This document shows positions 1 to 9,390 of a stretch of 64,000 nucleotides of DNA, piece after piece. Each line of letters begins with the position of its first letter. Within the stretch, counting starts at the first letter, position 1. The stretch is from Pseudonocardia terrae (GTDB lineage: Bacteria; Actinomycetota; Actinomycetes; Mycobacteriales; Pseudonocardiaceae), in contig NZ_JAJTTE010000007.1 of assembly GCF_021343995.1 (NCBI RefSeq), positions 111,545-175,544 of the forward strand. The letters run 5' to 3'. Under the pieces are notes generated by a model. It did no database searches. It was not told the origin of the DNA and worked only from the letters and a program-made list of their open reading frames with translations. Made by a program: the position numbers and the translations under genes.

Positions 1-506
1 CGCTGCCGTTCCCGGTGATCGCCGCGATCCACGGCCCCGCGGTGGGTGGCGGGCTCGCGCTGGCCCTGGCCGCGGACATCCGGCTGGCCGCGCCGACCGC
101 CAAGCTGTCCTGCGCGTTCGTCCGCGTCGGGCTGTCCTGCGGGGAGCTCGGCACGAGCTACCTGCTCACCCGGCTGCTCGGCTACGGCCGCGCGGCGGAG
201 CTCGGCTTCACCGGCCGGATCGTCGACGCGGCCGAGGCCGAACGGATCGGGCTGGTCAACCGGGTGGTAGCGAGCGAAGAGCTCTACGCCGAGGCGGACG
301 CGCTGGCCGCGGAGATCGCCACGAACTCGCCGGGCGGCATCCGGATGTCCAAGCGCGCCCTGCTGCGCAACCAGGAGATCACCTCCTACGGCGCGGCCAT
401 GGAACTGGAGAACCGCGGGCAGGCCCTGCTGACCCGCGCCGACGACATGCCCGAGGCCCTGTCCGCCTTCCTCGAAGGCCGTTCGCCGAACTTCACCGGG
501 AGCTAG
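1..506 (+). CDS. Enoyl-CoA hydratase/isomerase (crotonase) family, 5' end outside window
   Basis: The gene enters from the left edge; 167 C-terminal residues are visible, in frame from base 3, ending at a TAG. The crotonase oxyanion-hole segment HGPAVGGGLALALAADI is near the start of the visible part, followed by the hexamer-forming C-terminal helices (SKRALLRNQE). At the position of the first hydratase glutamate (GGGxE in rat crotonase) there is Ala, so a simple hydratase mechanism is doubtful; isomerase or hydrolase members of the family are possible. It lies 3 bp before the next gene and probably shares a transcript with it and the phosphotransferase. Family assignment is firm, substrate unknown. 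Confidence 0.85.
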   Translation, partial: LPFPVIAAIHGPAVGGGLALALAADIRLAAPTAKLSCAFVRVGLSCGELGTSYLLTRLLGYGRAAELGFTGRIVDAAEAERIGLVNRVVASEELYAEADALAAEIATNSPGGIRMSKRALLRNQEITSYGAAMELENRGQALLTRADDMPEALSAFLEGRSPNFTGS

Positions 507-509
507 CCG

Positions 510-1457
510 ATGACCCTGCCCGACGTGCACATCCCCGACCCCGGCTTCGGTCCGCAGGACGACCTGCGGCACTGGCCCGCCGAGCCGGGCGGCCGGATGC
601 GCGACTCGCTGTTCTGGGAGATGATCATGCCCGACGAGCGGCTCGGGCTGCAGGTCTACCTGTACCTGACCGCGCACGGGAAGTCCGGCTTCAACGTGTC
701 GGTGTGGGGCCCCGACGCCCAGCCGCTGGCTTTGGACCTCGACGGCGGCGCGGTGCCGGAGGACATGGACTTCGACGACTTCCGGCTGAAGGGCCTGACC
801 GTGCGCCAGCCGGAGCTGCGGCGCACCGCCGAGGTCACCTACGAAAGCGGGAAGGTGCGGTTGGAGTACCGCTTCGAGGCGATTCAGGACGCCTTCTCCT
901 ACCGTTCCAACCCCGACGGCCTGCCCGAGTGGTTCGCCGCGAACCGGCTCGAACAGACCGGCCGCGTCTCCGGGTTCCTGGAGGTCGCAGGACGGCGCAT
1001 CGAGTGGGACCGCCGCATGGGTCACCGCGACCACTCCTGGGGCAACCGGGACTGGGGCGTGCCGCACCACTGGAAGTGGTTCGTGGCCTACACCGACTCC
1101 GGGCGCGCGATCAACGGCTGGATCTGGATCGCGGGCGGCGAGTGGGGCTTCGCCGGCTCCGTCCTCAAGGACGGCGTCACGATCCCGGTGGCGCACATCG
1201 AGCACCGCGCCACCTACCACGACGACATGTCCCAGAAGCGGCTCGAGGCCACGCTCGTCGACACCGCGGGCGGCCGGACCGAGGTCACCTTCGACCGCTA
1301 CGGCCTGGTCAAGCTGCCCACGAACGACAAGATGGCCACCGAGATCTGGGAGTCGGCCTGCGACGCCACGATCGACGGCGAGTCCGCTGCCGGGCAGTGG
1401 GAGACGCACTGGCCCCGCGAGTACCTGAACCACCTCGTCGCGAGCAGGAACCGGTGA
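510..1457 (+). CDS. DUF7064/DUF7065-type (CrtC-like lipocalin fold) protein
   Basis: A 315-residue soluble protein without signal peptide. It carries the MGHRDHSWGNRDWG block (about residues 170-183) and a following tryptophan-rich stretch (HHWKWFVAY, NGWIWIAGGEWGF) seen in the DUF7064/DUF7065 pair related to hydroxyneurosporene synthase-like folds. These proteins commonly sit in actinobacterial and proteobacterial lipid or terpenoid catabolic clusters; no reaction is established to my knowledge. Its stop overlaps the GTG start of the downstream phosphotransferase (GTGA), so the two are translationally coupled. Function unknown; a role in handling a hydrophobic substrate is only an inference. 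Confidence 0.7.
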   Translation: MTLPDVHIPDPGFGPQDDLRHWPAEPGGRMRDSLFWEMIMPDERLGLQVYLYLTAHGKSGFNVSVWGPDAQPLALDLDGGAVPEDMDFDDFRLKGLTVRQPELRRTAEVTYESGKVRLEYRFEAIQDAFSYRSNPDGLPEWFAANRLEQTGRVSGFLEVAGRRIEWDRRMGHRDHSWGNRDWGVPHHWKWFVAYTDSGRAINGWIWIAGGEWGFAGSVLKDGVTIPVAHIEHRATYHDDMSQKRLEATLVDTAGGRTEVTFDRYGLVKLPTNDKMATEIWESACDATIDGESAAGQWETHWPREYLNHLVASRNR

Positions 1458-2479
1458 GCTCGGCCGACGCGGAGGCCGGCTGGGACTGGTCGGAGGCCGA
1501 CCTGGCCGCGTTGGAGACGTTCCTGGCCAAGCACGGTGTGACGGACGGCCCGCTCACCACCCGGCGGATCGGGGACGGGCACTCCAACCTGACCTACCTG
1601 GTCCGCGGCAGCCGCGACGTCGTCGTCCGGCGGCCGCCGCCCCCGCCGCTGCCGCCGGGCGCGCACGACGTCCTGCGCGAGGCCCGGCTGCTGATGGGGC
1701 TCGCCGGGACGGGCGTGCCCGTGCCCGAGGTGCTGGCCACCGCGGAGGCGGGGGAGGTGATCGACAGCCCGCTGTACGTGATGAGCCACGTGCCCGGCCC
1801 GGTCGTGACCACCCGGACGCCGCCGGCGCTGGCCGAGCACCGCCGCGTGATCGGCGAGTCGATGGTCGACACCCTGGGCCGCCTGCACGCCGTCGACTGG
1901 CAGGCCGCAGGACTGGCCGAGATGGGCAGGCCGGAGGGCTTCAACGGCCGGCACCTGCGCCGCATGCGCCGACTCGTCTCGGACGCCGACGGGAACCCGC
2001 CCCTGGCGTTCGCCGACATCGACGCCTGGCTCGAGGCCCACGTCCCGGCCGAGTCCGGGGCGACACTGGTGCACAACGACTATCGGCTGGGCAACGTCAT
2101 CCTCGGCCCGTCGGGCTCGGTGGCGGCGGTGCTGGACTGGGAGCTGGCGACGATCGGCGACCCCCTGTTCGACGTCGGTTACTTCCTGGCCTCGTGGCCG
2201 CTCGCAGGGGAATCGCTCACCCCGACCGCGGAGCTGGGCGCGGCCGTCCTGGAGCCCGGGTACGCGACGAGGGACGAGCTGGCCGAGCGCTACGCCGCCG
2301 CGACCGGGCGGGATCTGTCCGGTCTGCGCTGGTACACCGCGCTGGCCCTGTGGAAGCTCGCGGTGCTGTACGAGTACAGCCACCGCCGCGCGGCCGCCGG
2401 TCACGGCGATCCGTACTACGCCGACCCCGGGCTGGTGCGGTCGTTCCTGGCCGCGGCCCACCGGACCGCCGGGATCTGA
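1454..2479 (+). CDS. Phosphotransferase family protein (APH/ACAD10-like kinase)
   Basis: 341 residues starting at GTG 1454, which overlaps the previous stop. The aminoglycoside phosphotransferase fold is recognisable: an N-terminal nucleotide-binding lobe (TTRRIGDGHSNLTYLV, then VVVRRPPPPPLPPGAHD), the Brenner-type catalytic loop VHNDYRLGNVIL (Asp base, Asn metal ligand) and LDWELATIGDPLFD (metal-binding Asp). This arrangement is typical of ACAD10/ACAD11-like kinases that phosphorylate hydroxyacyl-CoA or related hydroxylated lipid intermediates ahead of an acyl-CoA dehydrogenase, rather than antibiotic kinases. The genetic context (crotonase, acyl-CoA synthetases) fits that role; the actual substrate cannot be read from sequence. 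Confidence 0.8.
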   Translation: MSSADAEAGWDWSEADLAALETFLAKHGVTDGPLTTRRIGDGHSNLTYLVRGSRDVVVRRPPPPPLPPGAHDVLREARLLMGLAGTGVPVPEVLATAEAGEVIDSPLYVMSHVPGPVVTTRTPPALAEHRRVIGESMVDTLGRLHAVDWQAAGLAEMGRPEGFNGRHLRRMRRLVSDADGNPPLAFADIDAWLEAHVPAESGATLVHNDYRLGNVILGPSGSVAAVLDWELATIGDPLFDVGYFLASWPLAGESLTPTAELGAAVLEPGYATRDELAERYAAATGRDLSGLRWYTALALWKLAVLYEYSHRRAAAGHGDPYYADPGLVRSFLAAAHRTAGI

Positions 2480-2492
2480 GCCGAACGCGGAA

Positions 2493-2521
2493 CGCCCGCC
2501 CCGATCGACTCGGGGCGGGCG
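2493..2521. terminator. Bidirectional hairpin terminator, copy 1 of an identical pair
   Basis: Perfect 12-bp stem (CGCCCGCCCCGA, 2493-2504, with its complement 2510-2521) around a 5-base loop TCGAC. It lies between the convergent phosphotransferase and acyl-CoA synthetase genes. The whole 29-base hairpin, loop included, recurs unchanged at 12926-12954. No U-tract follows, as is usual in actinomycetes. Confidence 0.75.
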
Positions 2522-2600
2522 GGCGGTGGTCGAAGGTCACCACCTGGCCCGCCTGCACGGCCGCGCACCGGGCGGCCAGGGAGGTCCGCCGGTGTCGTGC

Positions 2601-4256
2601 TCAACTGCGCAGCTGTCGGTCGTCCCGCGTCCGCGAGACGGTCACGACACCGGTGAGGTCCCCGCTGTCGATGCGGTCCCGCAGGACGAACTTCTGGACC
2701 TTCCCCGTCGGGGTCGTGGGCAGGGAGTCGACGATGAACCAGTGGCTGGGTGCCTTGAAGCCGGCGAGCCGCGCGCGGCAGTGGGCTCGCAGGTCGGCGG
2801 GGTCCGGCGGCGTCGTGTGGTCGACCGGGACGATGACGGCGCCGACCTGCTCGCCCCACTCGGCATCGGGAACACCCACCACGGCCGCCTCGGCGACTCC
2901 CGGGTGTGCGGTGAGCGTGTCCTCGACCTCGCGCGGGTAGATGTTCTCGCCGCCCCGGATGATCATGTCCTTGAGGCGGCCGGTGATCGTCAGGTACCCG
3001 CGCCCGTCCATCGTCCCCAGGTCGCCGGTGCGCAGCCAGCCGTCGGAGAACACCAGCGCCGTGTCGTCCGGCTGCTCGAAGTACCCCAGCATCGTCTGGT
3101 AACCGCGGGCGCAGATCTCTCCCCGCGTCCCGATCGGGACCACCTCGTCGGTCCCGGGGGCGACGATCCGCACGTCGACCAGCGGCAGCGGGCGGCCGAT
3201 CGTGCGTGACTGGTCCTCGGGGGAGTCGTCCAGGGCGGTCTGGGTGATCACCCCGTGGAGCTCGGTCTGGCCGAAGACGATGGTGAACCGGCAGCCCAGC
3301 GTCTCCTTCGTACGGATCACGAGCTCGGCCGGGACGAAGGACGCGCCGGACATCACCGTCTGCAGGCTGGAGACGTCGCGTGTCGGCAGGTCCGGGTGGG
3401 CGAGGACGGCCGTGAGCATCGTGGGTACGAGCAGGGTGATCGTGCCGCGGTAGGTCTCGATCAACTCGAGCAGCGATCCTGCGTCGAATGCGGGCATCAG
3501 CACGTAGGTGCCGCCGAACGAGAAAGTGCCGATCTCGGTCAGGGCGCCGCCGCCGATGTGGAACATCGGCATCGCGTTCACCCACACGGCGCCGTCGGTG
3601 GCCCCGGCGCCGCGGGCGACGAGCCGCGAGGCATTCAGGACCCCGCGGTGGTGCAGGAGAGCGCCCTTGGGGAACCCGGTGGTGCCCGAGGTGTACTGGA
3701 TCTGCGCGGGATCGCCGGGCGCCACATCGGGGAGCTCGTGCGTTCCGGTGGCGGACGCCAGGAACTCGTCCCAGTCCGCCAGGTCGATCGCCTCGCGCAG
3801 GTCCGGCGTCGCGGCACGGACCTCGCGCACCGTGGCCGCCATGTCCACGCCGCGGTATCCGGGGGCGTGCACGATGCCGGCGGCGCGGGACTTCTGCAGG
3901 ACGTACTCCAGCTCCATTCTGCGGTTCGCCGGGTTGACGGTCACGAGGACCAGCCCGGCCAGGCTCGCCCCCTGCTGCAGCAGCACCCACTCGGCACAGT
4001 TGGGGGCCCAGATCGCGAGCCGTTCCCCGGGCCGGAACCGGGACAGCAGGGCTTGCGCGACCCGCTCGGCGGTCGCGAGCAGTTCCACGTAGGTCCAGGA
4101 CCGCCTTCGCGCCGGGTCGGGGTCGGCGTCCACCAGGGCGCACCGATCGGGGTGGTCGGCCGCGCATTCGCGCAGGAGGTCGCCGAGGGACATCTCCCAG
4201 AGCTCGGCGAGGCTCCCGGTGGCGGCCCAGGAGGACCGACCGGTCGACAGGGACAT
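2601..4256 (-). CDS. Class I adenylate-forming acyl-CoA synthetase (FadD-like)
   Basis: 551 residues from ATG 4256. The AMP-binding P-loop YTSGTTGFPKG is at about residues 188-198, the adenine-contacting FGQTELHG near 310, the hinge region SDGWLRTGDLG and GRLKDMIIRGGENIYP near 420-450, and the C-terminal catalytic lysine in PTTPTGKVQKF is present. It should therefore activate a carboxylic acid to acyl-AMP and then acyl-CoA. It is 28 bp downstream of a second, broken acyl-CoA synthetase on the same strand and may have taken over that gene's role. The reading frame stays open upstream, but that stretch covers the neighbour's C-terminus, so ATG 4256 is chosen. Confidence 0.9.
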   Translation of the reverse strand: MSLSTGRSSWAATGSLAELWEMSLGDLLRECAADHPDRCALVDADPDPARRRSWTYVELLATAERVAQALLSRFRPGERLAIWAPNCAEWVLLQQGASLAGLVLVTVNPANRRMELEYVLQKSRAAGIVHAPGYRGVDMAATVREVRAATPDLREAIDLADWDEFLASATGTHELPDVAPGDPAQIQYTSGTTGFPKGALLHHRGVLNASRLVARGAGATDGAVWVNAMPMFHIGGGALTEIGTFSFGGTYVLMPAFDAGSLLELIETYRGTITLLVPTMLTAVLAHPDLPTRDVSSLQTVMSGASFVPAELVIRTKETLGCRFTIVFGQTELHGVITQTALDDSPEDQSRTIGRPLPLVDVRIVAPGTDEVVPIGTRGEICARGYQTMLGYFEQPDDTALVFSDGWLRTGDLGTMDGRGYLTITGRLKDMIIRGGENIYPREVEDTLTAHPGVAEAAVVGVPDAEWGEQVGAVIVPVDHTTPPDPADLRAHCRARLAGFKAPSHWFIVDSLPTTPTGKVQKFVLRDRIDSGDLTGVVTVSRTRDDRQLRS

Positions 4257-4284
4257 CAGTGGCTCCAGTCGTCGGGCTGGCGGT

Positions 4285-6183
4285 TCAGTGGGGAACGGGT
4301 GTCGGAGGGGCGGGTCGCGACGGTGGGACGACGAGCGAGATCTCGAACGGGTAGCCGGACAACGCAGCACGCAGCACCCCGGCCGCGCCGGGGTCGGGGA
4401 CGGTGATGACCACCCGCTGCCGCGGACCGGTCTCGTCCAGCCTGACCGCGCCGCCCGGAGCGTGCTCCCACACGACGCGATGCACCTCGCGGACCAACGC
4501 ATCCGCTCGCAGGGCGGGCTTGGAGATCTTGCCGACCGGAGTGGTGGGCATCCGGTCCAGCACGACGACCTCGACCGGGTCCGCGGCGCGCTACCCGACG
4601 TGAGCGCGGCAGTGGGCGAGGAGGTCGGCGGGCTCTGCCTTCGCGTCGTCCCGGAGTTGCACGTAGGCCATGGGCAGCTCGCCCTTCACCGGGTCCGGCC
4701 TGCCGATCGCTGCGGCGAGGTGCACGGCGGGGTGGCGGACCAGGACGTCCTCGATCTCGCCGGGGTCGATGTTGTGCCCGCCGCGGATGATCAGGTCCTT
4801 CGCCCGCCCGAATAGCCACACGTAGCCGTCCTCGTCGACTGTCCCGAGGTCACCGGTGTTGCCCCAACGCCAGCCCGGCGGCAGATCGTCGGGCAGCCCG
4901 CCGGGAAAGTAGTCGGCGTCGAGCGCGGGATCGAGGTAGCCCGCCGTGACGGTGGGGGTCCCGGTCAGCAACAGACCACGTTCGCCGGGTGCGCAGTCCC
5001 GCAGCCAGCGGCCGGCCGGGTCGAGTTCCACCGCCTTGACCCGCACGAACGGTAGCGCCCGCCCCGCCGAACCCACCCGTGGCCGTCGGCCGTCGTCGAA
5101 GTGCCCGGTGGTGGTGCCGTGGAGCTCGGTCATGCCCCAGTTCTCGCGCAGCCAGATCCCGAACCGCTGGTGGAACCGTTCGAGGACGTCCGTGGACAGT
5201 GGCGCGCCGCCGACGTGGAAGTCGCGGATAGAGCACCCGTGCGCGTCGCCCTGGCCGTGGAGCAGGGCGGTGGCGGTCGTGGGGGTCGCGAGCAGGCTCG
5301 TCACCCGGTACCGGCGCGCGATGTCCCAGAAGGCCGTGACGGCGCGCCGGGAGCGGAAGCCCTCGGTGGTCAGGGTGAGCAGGGTGCCGCCGAACAGCAG
5401 GGTCCGCAGTCCGAGCGAGATCGTGCCGCCGCAGTGGAAGTTCGGCATACCGTGCAGGGTGACGGTGTCCGGCTCGTTGCCCATCAGGGCTCCGACGTTC
5501 CAGGCCACGGTGAGTTGGCCGCCCTGGGACATCCGGACCAGCTTCGGCGTGCCGGTGGTGCCGCCCGTCGGCATGATCAGCGCGTCACGCGTCGGGTCCT
5601 CGTCCGGGACGAAGGTGAGCCCGCGACCCGCGAAGGGGCGTGCCGCTGCGGCGAGGTCCCGTTCGGAGCCCGGCTCGTCGACGGTGAACACCCGACGCAG
5701 CGACGGGACCGCTGTGCGCAGCCCTTCCGGTCCGCCCTTCTCCTCGAGCAGCTCCCGGGTGGTGACCAGCGCCGTCGCAAGTGTGCGGTCGAGGATGGCG
5801 ATGATCGCGGCCGGCTCGAGGAACGGGTTGATCGGCACGGCCGTGCCCGCGGTCTGTGCGCCCCACAGTGCGACCAGCCCCTCCGGGACCATCGGCAGCA
5901 GCAATCCGACGACGCTGTCCGCACCACCCGCCTCGTGGAACAGGTCGGCGGTGCTCTCGATCGCGGACACGACGTCGGCGTAGGTGAGAGTCCGTGCCGG
6001 GGTGAGCAGGTCCGGCGGCTCGACGAGGACGATCGCCTGTTTCCCGGGCTGGTGTTCGGTGACGCTGCGCAGACAGCCGACGATCGTGTCGGCGGGCCGC
6101 AGGTCGGCCGGGTCGTGCCGTTCGATGTCGGCCACGTCCGCCGGGCCCCGCACACGGCGGCGGACCAGTGTGCGCTCAGGCAA
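4285..6183 (-). pseudogene. Acyl-CoA synthetase interrupted by an in-frame TAG
   Basis: A second acyl-CoA/AMP ligase. The N-terminal 530 codons hold the AMP-binding core (IMPTGGTTGTPKL P-loop; NWGMTELHG; WRWGNTGDLG; GRAKDLIIRGGHNIDPGE). A TAG at 4591-4593 follows AHVG, and the same frame resumes with RAADPVEVVVLDRMPTTPVG, the C-terminal domain with the catalytic Lys, ending at TGA 4285. A Glu or Gln codon is expected at the TAG. Without readthrough the product lacks the A10 lysine and should not adenylate. The start is uncertain: TTG 6183 overlaps the SDR stop by 8 bases; GTG 6153 is an alternative. Confidence 0.8.
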
Positions 6184-6958
6184 CCGAGATCCCCCCGTTG
6201 ACGCTGATGACCTGTCCGGTGATGCGCTGCGCGAGGGGAGAGGCGAGGAACAGGATGGTCCCCGCGAGGTCGTCCGGTTCGGTAAGCCTGAGCCCGGCCC
6301 GCCTAACGATCCGATCGAAGATCTTCTTGCTGAACTCCTGGCTCATCGCCCGGTCGTACGAGGCGGTGTCGACGATCAGCGACGGGGTGAGCACGTTGAC
6401 CCGGATCCCGTCGTTCTTGGCCTCCAGGGCCAGGGTCCGGCAGAACGTCACGATGGCGGCCATCGCCGCGCCGATGCCGGTCTCGCCGGGGGTCGGGACC
6501 TTCACCGCGTCGCTGGCGATGCTGATGATCGATCCGTGGCCCGCCGCCCGCATCACGGGGAGCACCGCGCGGGTCATCAGCAGCGAGCCGACGGCCTGCT
6601 CCACCAGCACCGCGCGCAGCTGCTCCAGCGGGATGTCGTGCAGCAGCATGGGCTGGTACGGCGCGACGGTCGAGTTCACCAGGACGTCGATCCCCCCGAG
6701 CAGTCGGGCCGCCTCGTCGGCGGCCTGCTGGGCCGCCTCGGGCTCGTTGAGGTCCGCGGAGAGGAACTCCACCTGCGCGTCCGGGGTCCGGATCGAGTCG
6801 ACGGCGGCTTTGCCACGCTCCTGGTTGCGGCCGATGAGGACCAGCCGCCGGCAGCCGGCGCCGACGAAGGCCGCCGCGGTCGCGAGACCGACCCCTGAGG
6901 TGCCACCGGCGATCACGACCGACCGGTCGGTGAAGTCGAGGCGGGTGTCCAGGGCCAT
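6176..6958 (-). CDS. SDR-fold protein lacking the catalytic Tyr and Lys
   Basis: 260 residues from ATG 6958. The Rossmann NAD(P)-binding motif is present (IAGGTSGVGLA, about residues 16-26), and the fold continues to a normal C-terminal FLASPLAQRITGQVISVNGG. The active site is not canonical: where family members read YxxxK, aligned with YSAAK of BadH-like enzymes, this protein reads IGAAM, and the NNAG motif is NSTV. A serine (IASDAV) is retained. By the known SDR mechanism it should not transfer hydride to a carbonyl; it may bind cofactor or act as a subunit. It is first in the segment shared with the broken synthetase. Confidence 0.8.
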   Translation of the reverse strand: MALDTRLDFTDRSVVIAGGTSGVGLATAAAFVGAGCRRLVLIGRNQERGKAAVDSIRTPDAQVEFLSADLNEPEAAQQAADEAARLLGGIDVLVNSTVAPYQPMLLHDIPLEQLRAVLVEQAVGSLLMTRAVLPVMRAAGHGSIISIASDAVKVPTPGETGIGAAMAAIVTFCRTLALEAKNDGIRVNVLTPSLIVDTASYDRAMSQEFSKKIFDRIVRRAGLRLTEPDDLAGTILFLASPLAQRITGQVISVNGGISVA

Positions 6959-6996
6959 GGGTGTCCTTTCCGACGACGTGGTGGGGAGGGTGTCGC

Positions 6997-8322
6997 TCAG
7001 GCTGCAGCGGGCTCGACGGCGGGCTCAGGACGGCGCGCCCGGACGAGGAACTGCGCGGCCACGGCGCCTGCCAGACACAGCAGCAGAGCCAGCCCGCAGA
7101 TGGTCCAGACGCCGAACGTCGAGCCCTCCAGGGCGACCGCGACCAGTGGGGCGAACCCGGCGATCAGTGCCGCGAGCTGCATGCCGAGCGAGCCGGCGGT
7201 GTAGCGCACCTCTGGCGGCAGGGCCTCGGTGACGAAGGCCGGGAAGATGCCGTTGACGCAGGCGTGGCCGATCCCGGCCACGGCGAGCAGCGATGCGAAG
7301 ATCAACGCGACGCTGCCGCTGCGCAGGGCGAGGAAGTACCCGACCAGCAGCACGCCCTCGACCACCAGGCCGGCGGACAGCAGGGTGCTGCGGCCGATCC
7401 GGTCGGAGAGGGCACCCCAGACCGGGTTCATGACGACGACGAGAAAGGTCGCCGCGGTGACGACCTACAGGATCGTCGGCTTGGCGATACCGACCTCGGT
7501 GGTCGCGTAGCTGAGGCTGTACACGGTCAGCAGGTACCAGATGGACATCATCCCGGCCATCACGGCGGTGATGCCGAGGATGGCGCCGGGGTGGGCGGTG
7601 ATCGCCGTGCGGATGGGCGTGCGGGTGCGCTCCTGTGTGCGGGCGCGCTCGAAGTCCGGGGTCTCGTCCAGGCCGTAGCGGATCAGGACGCCGACCAGGA
7701 CGATGACGGCGCTCGCGAGGAACGGGACCCGCCAGCCCCAGGATGCGAAGGACTCGTCGGACAGCGTGGCGGTCAGGAGCGCGAAGACGACCGTGGCCAG
7801 GACGGTGCCGGCCTGGGCGCCCGCGGTGGAGAAGCTGCCGTAGAAGCCGCGGCGCCGCTCCGGGGCGTGCTCGACGGCGATGAGGACCGCCCCGCCGAGC
7901 TCGCCCCCGACGGCGAGGCCCTGCAGCACGCGCAGCACCACGAGCAGGACCGGCGCGACCCAACCGATCGCCGCGTACGTCGGAAGCAGGCCGATCAGCA
8001 CCGTGGCCGCGCCCATCACGACGATGGTGAGCATGACGGCGGTGCGTCTGCCGTGCCGGTCGCCGATCCACCCGAAGAGCAGTCCGCCGAGAGGGCGGAC
8101 GACGTAACCGCTGGCGAAGGTGGCGAAGGAGAGGAGGAGGGCGACCGAGGGGGAGACGTCGCGGAAGAACAAAGTGTTGAACACCAGGGCAGCGGCGGTC
8201 CCAAAGGCGACGAGGTCGTAGTACTCGACGACGGAGCCGAGGAAGGCCGCGGCGGCCGCGCGTCGCGGGGTGGCGTGTCGTGCCCCCCGGGCGACGACGA
8301 CCGGGGTGTCTCGAGTGGTCAC
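6997..8322 (-). pseudogene. MHS-family MFS transporter interrupted by an in-frame TAG
   Basis: A metabolite:H+ symporter-type transporter. Codons 1-285 from GTG 8322 encode the N-terminal bundle (GSVVEYYDLVAFGTAA, GWIGDRHGRRTAVML between TM2 and TM3, GLAVGGELGGAV). A TAG at 7465-7467 follows GIAKPTIL, and the same frame resumes VVTAATFLVVVMNPVWGALSDRIGRS to the end at 6997, giving the remaining membrane helices. Gln (CAG) would be the expected codon. The break falls about helix 8, so a truncated protein should be inactive. It probably served uptake of the acid activated by the neighbouring synthetases. Confidence 0.85.
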
Positions 8323-8370
8323 GGAGGGCTCCAGAGGTCAGCCGGGATGAGAGGTGGGTCACCGCGAAAT

Positions 8371-8381
8371 TTGGTCTGACC
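8371..8381. promoter_or_regulatory. FadR/GntR-type operator box 1 (TTGGTCTGACC)
   Basis: The palindromic core GGTCTGACC lies about 50 bp upstream of the MHS transporter gene. The same core occurs before 16033, 16958 and 19598. A 14-base string GAGAGGTGGGTCAC precedes it at 8349-8362 and is repeated exactly before the box at 19547. It matches the general TnGTnnnACnA form known for FadR-subfamily GntR regulators. Confidence 0.55.
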
Positions 8382-8428
8382 GTAGTGGGGAGCTTGTACA
8401 GATCGCAACCCTCAGTGTGAATATCTGT

Positions 8429-9271
8429 CTAAACTCGGTCGGGTGTCCGGGGGCTCGACTCGGCGACGATCTCCCGGAAGCGGCGGTGAGCGGCCTCCGC
8501 CCACCGCCCGCGTCGTGCGCGGAACCGGGCCGCCGCCTCGCGGCCGACCCACTCGGGCTGCAGTGCCACGGGGAGCTGCGGGTCACGGCGCATGAAGCGC
8601 TGCTGCAGGTTGAGCAGCTCCAGGTACGCGGTGAGTACCTCGTCGGGTGTCCGTGGGTCGGGCCGCTCTGTATCCATCTGGAGGAAGCGCTGGTAGGCCA
8701 CCTCGAGCTCGGTGAGGTCCCAGGCCCGGGCCACGAGTTCGGACTCGGTCAGGCCGAGGTCGACCCTCCTGCCCGAGACGGCGAACGACGTCTGCTCGAG
8801 CTCGAGGGCCGCGATCAGTCGGGTCAGCGCGGGAGCTCGTTCGGAGTGCGGCGTGACCCAGACGCCGGCCACCGGGTTGCCGAAGCCGAGCCAGTCGAGA
8901 CCACCGTAGAGGCGTTTGCGCGTGGTCCGCCGGTTCTGGGGGACGTTGACGTAGAGCACCAGCCAGTGCTCGTCCCAGGTGCGATCGTCGGAGAGGTAGG
9001 CGTCGGAGCGACGCATGCCCTCCTCGACCAGCTCTCGCCCCCGCGCGTCGAGCGTCCAGCGAACGGCGCGGCCCTCGCGGACCCTGGTGAGCCATCCCGC
9101 GTTCGTCGACCGGGCGAGCAGCTGGCGACACGCGTGATCCTCGACGCCGAGGCTGGCGAACACCCGGAGCAGCGCGGTCGTCCAGGCGCCGGCGGGCTCG
9201 TCGTAGAGCATCTCGCCGGCCACGGTCAGCAGGAGTGACCGTGCGCTCGGCGCAGGAAGTGGCGACGTCAC
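8429..9271 (-). CDS. PaaX-family transcriptional regulator
   Basis: 280 residues from GTG 9271; the frame opens as far as 9349, but PaaX proteins begin just before the winged-helix segment SARSLLLTVAGEML, so the shorter start is preferred. The N-terminal winged helix ends in GWLTRVREGRAVRWTLDARG, followed by the PaaX core (WLVLYVNVPQNRRTTRKRL, GFGNPVAGVWVTPHS) and the C-terminal domain with YLELLNLQQRFMRRDPQLP and a final YxxF-like helix. PaaX represses phenylacetyl-CoA catabolism and senses an aryl-CoA thioester. Here it is divergent from the reductase/dehydratase operon at 9391, which it most likely controls with an acyl- or aryl-CoA ligand. Confidence 0.85.
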   Translation of the reverse strand: MTSPLPAPSARSLLLTVAGEMLYDEPAGAWTTALLRVFASLGVEDHACRQLLARSTNAGWLTRVREGRAVRWTLDARGRELVEEGMRRSDAYLSDDRTWDEHWLVLYVNVPQNRRTTRKRLYGGLDWLGFGNPVAGVWVTPHSERAPALTRLIAALELEQTSFAVSGRRVDLGLTESELVARAWDLTELEVAYQRFLQMDTERPDPRTPDEVLTAYLELLNLQQRFMRRDPQLPVALQPEWVGREAAARFRARRGRWAEAAHRRFREIVAESSPRTPDRV

Positions 9272-9390
9272 CGGCTCATCGTGGCCGAGGGGTAGGTGCG
9301 GATCGATCTCAGGTGCTCGCGCTTCGCCCGATGATGTTTTACAGTCCAAGACACTCGTTACTCACATTCGTCAAAGCTCAAGGAGCTCCG

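Noticed and set aside
704..1453. Longer start for the phosphotransferase gene
   Set aside because: The frame is open upstream, but it is Arg/Gly-rich antisense-like composition overlapping the DUF7064/7065 gene; GTG 1454 gives the family's normal N-terminus.
4591..7467. Genome-wide recoding of TAG to an amino acid
   Set aside because: Several intact genes end with TAG at the expected length (506, 46952, 58656), so general recoding is not supported; only local suppression or mutation remains possible.
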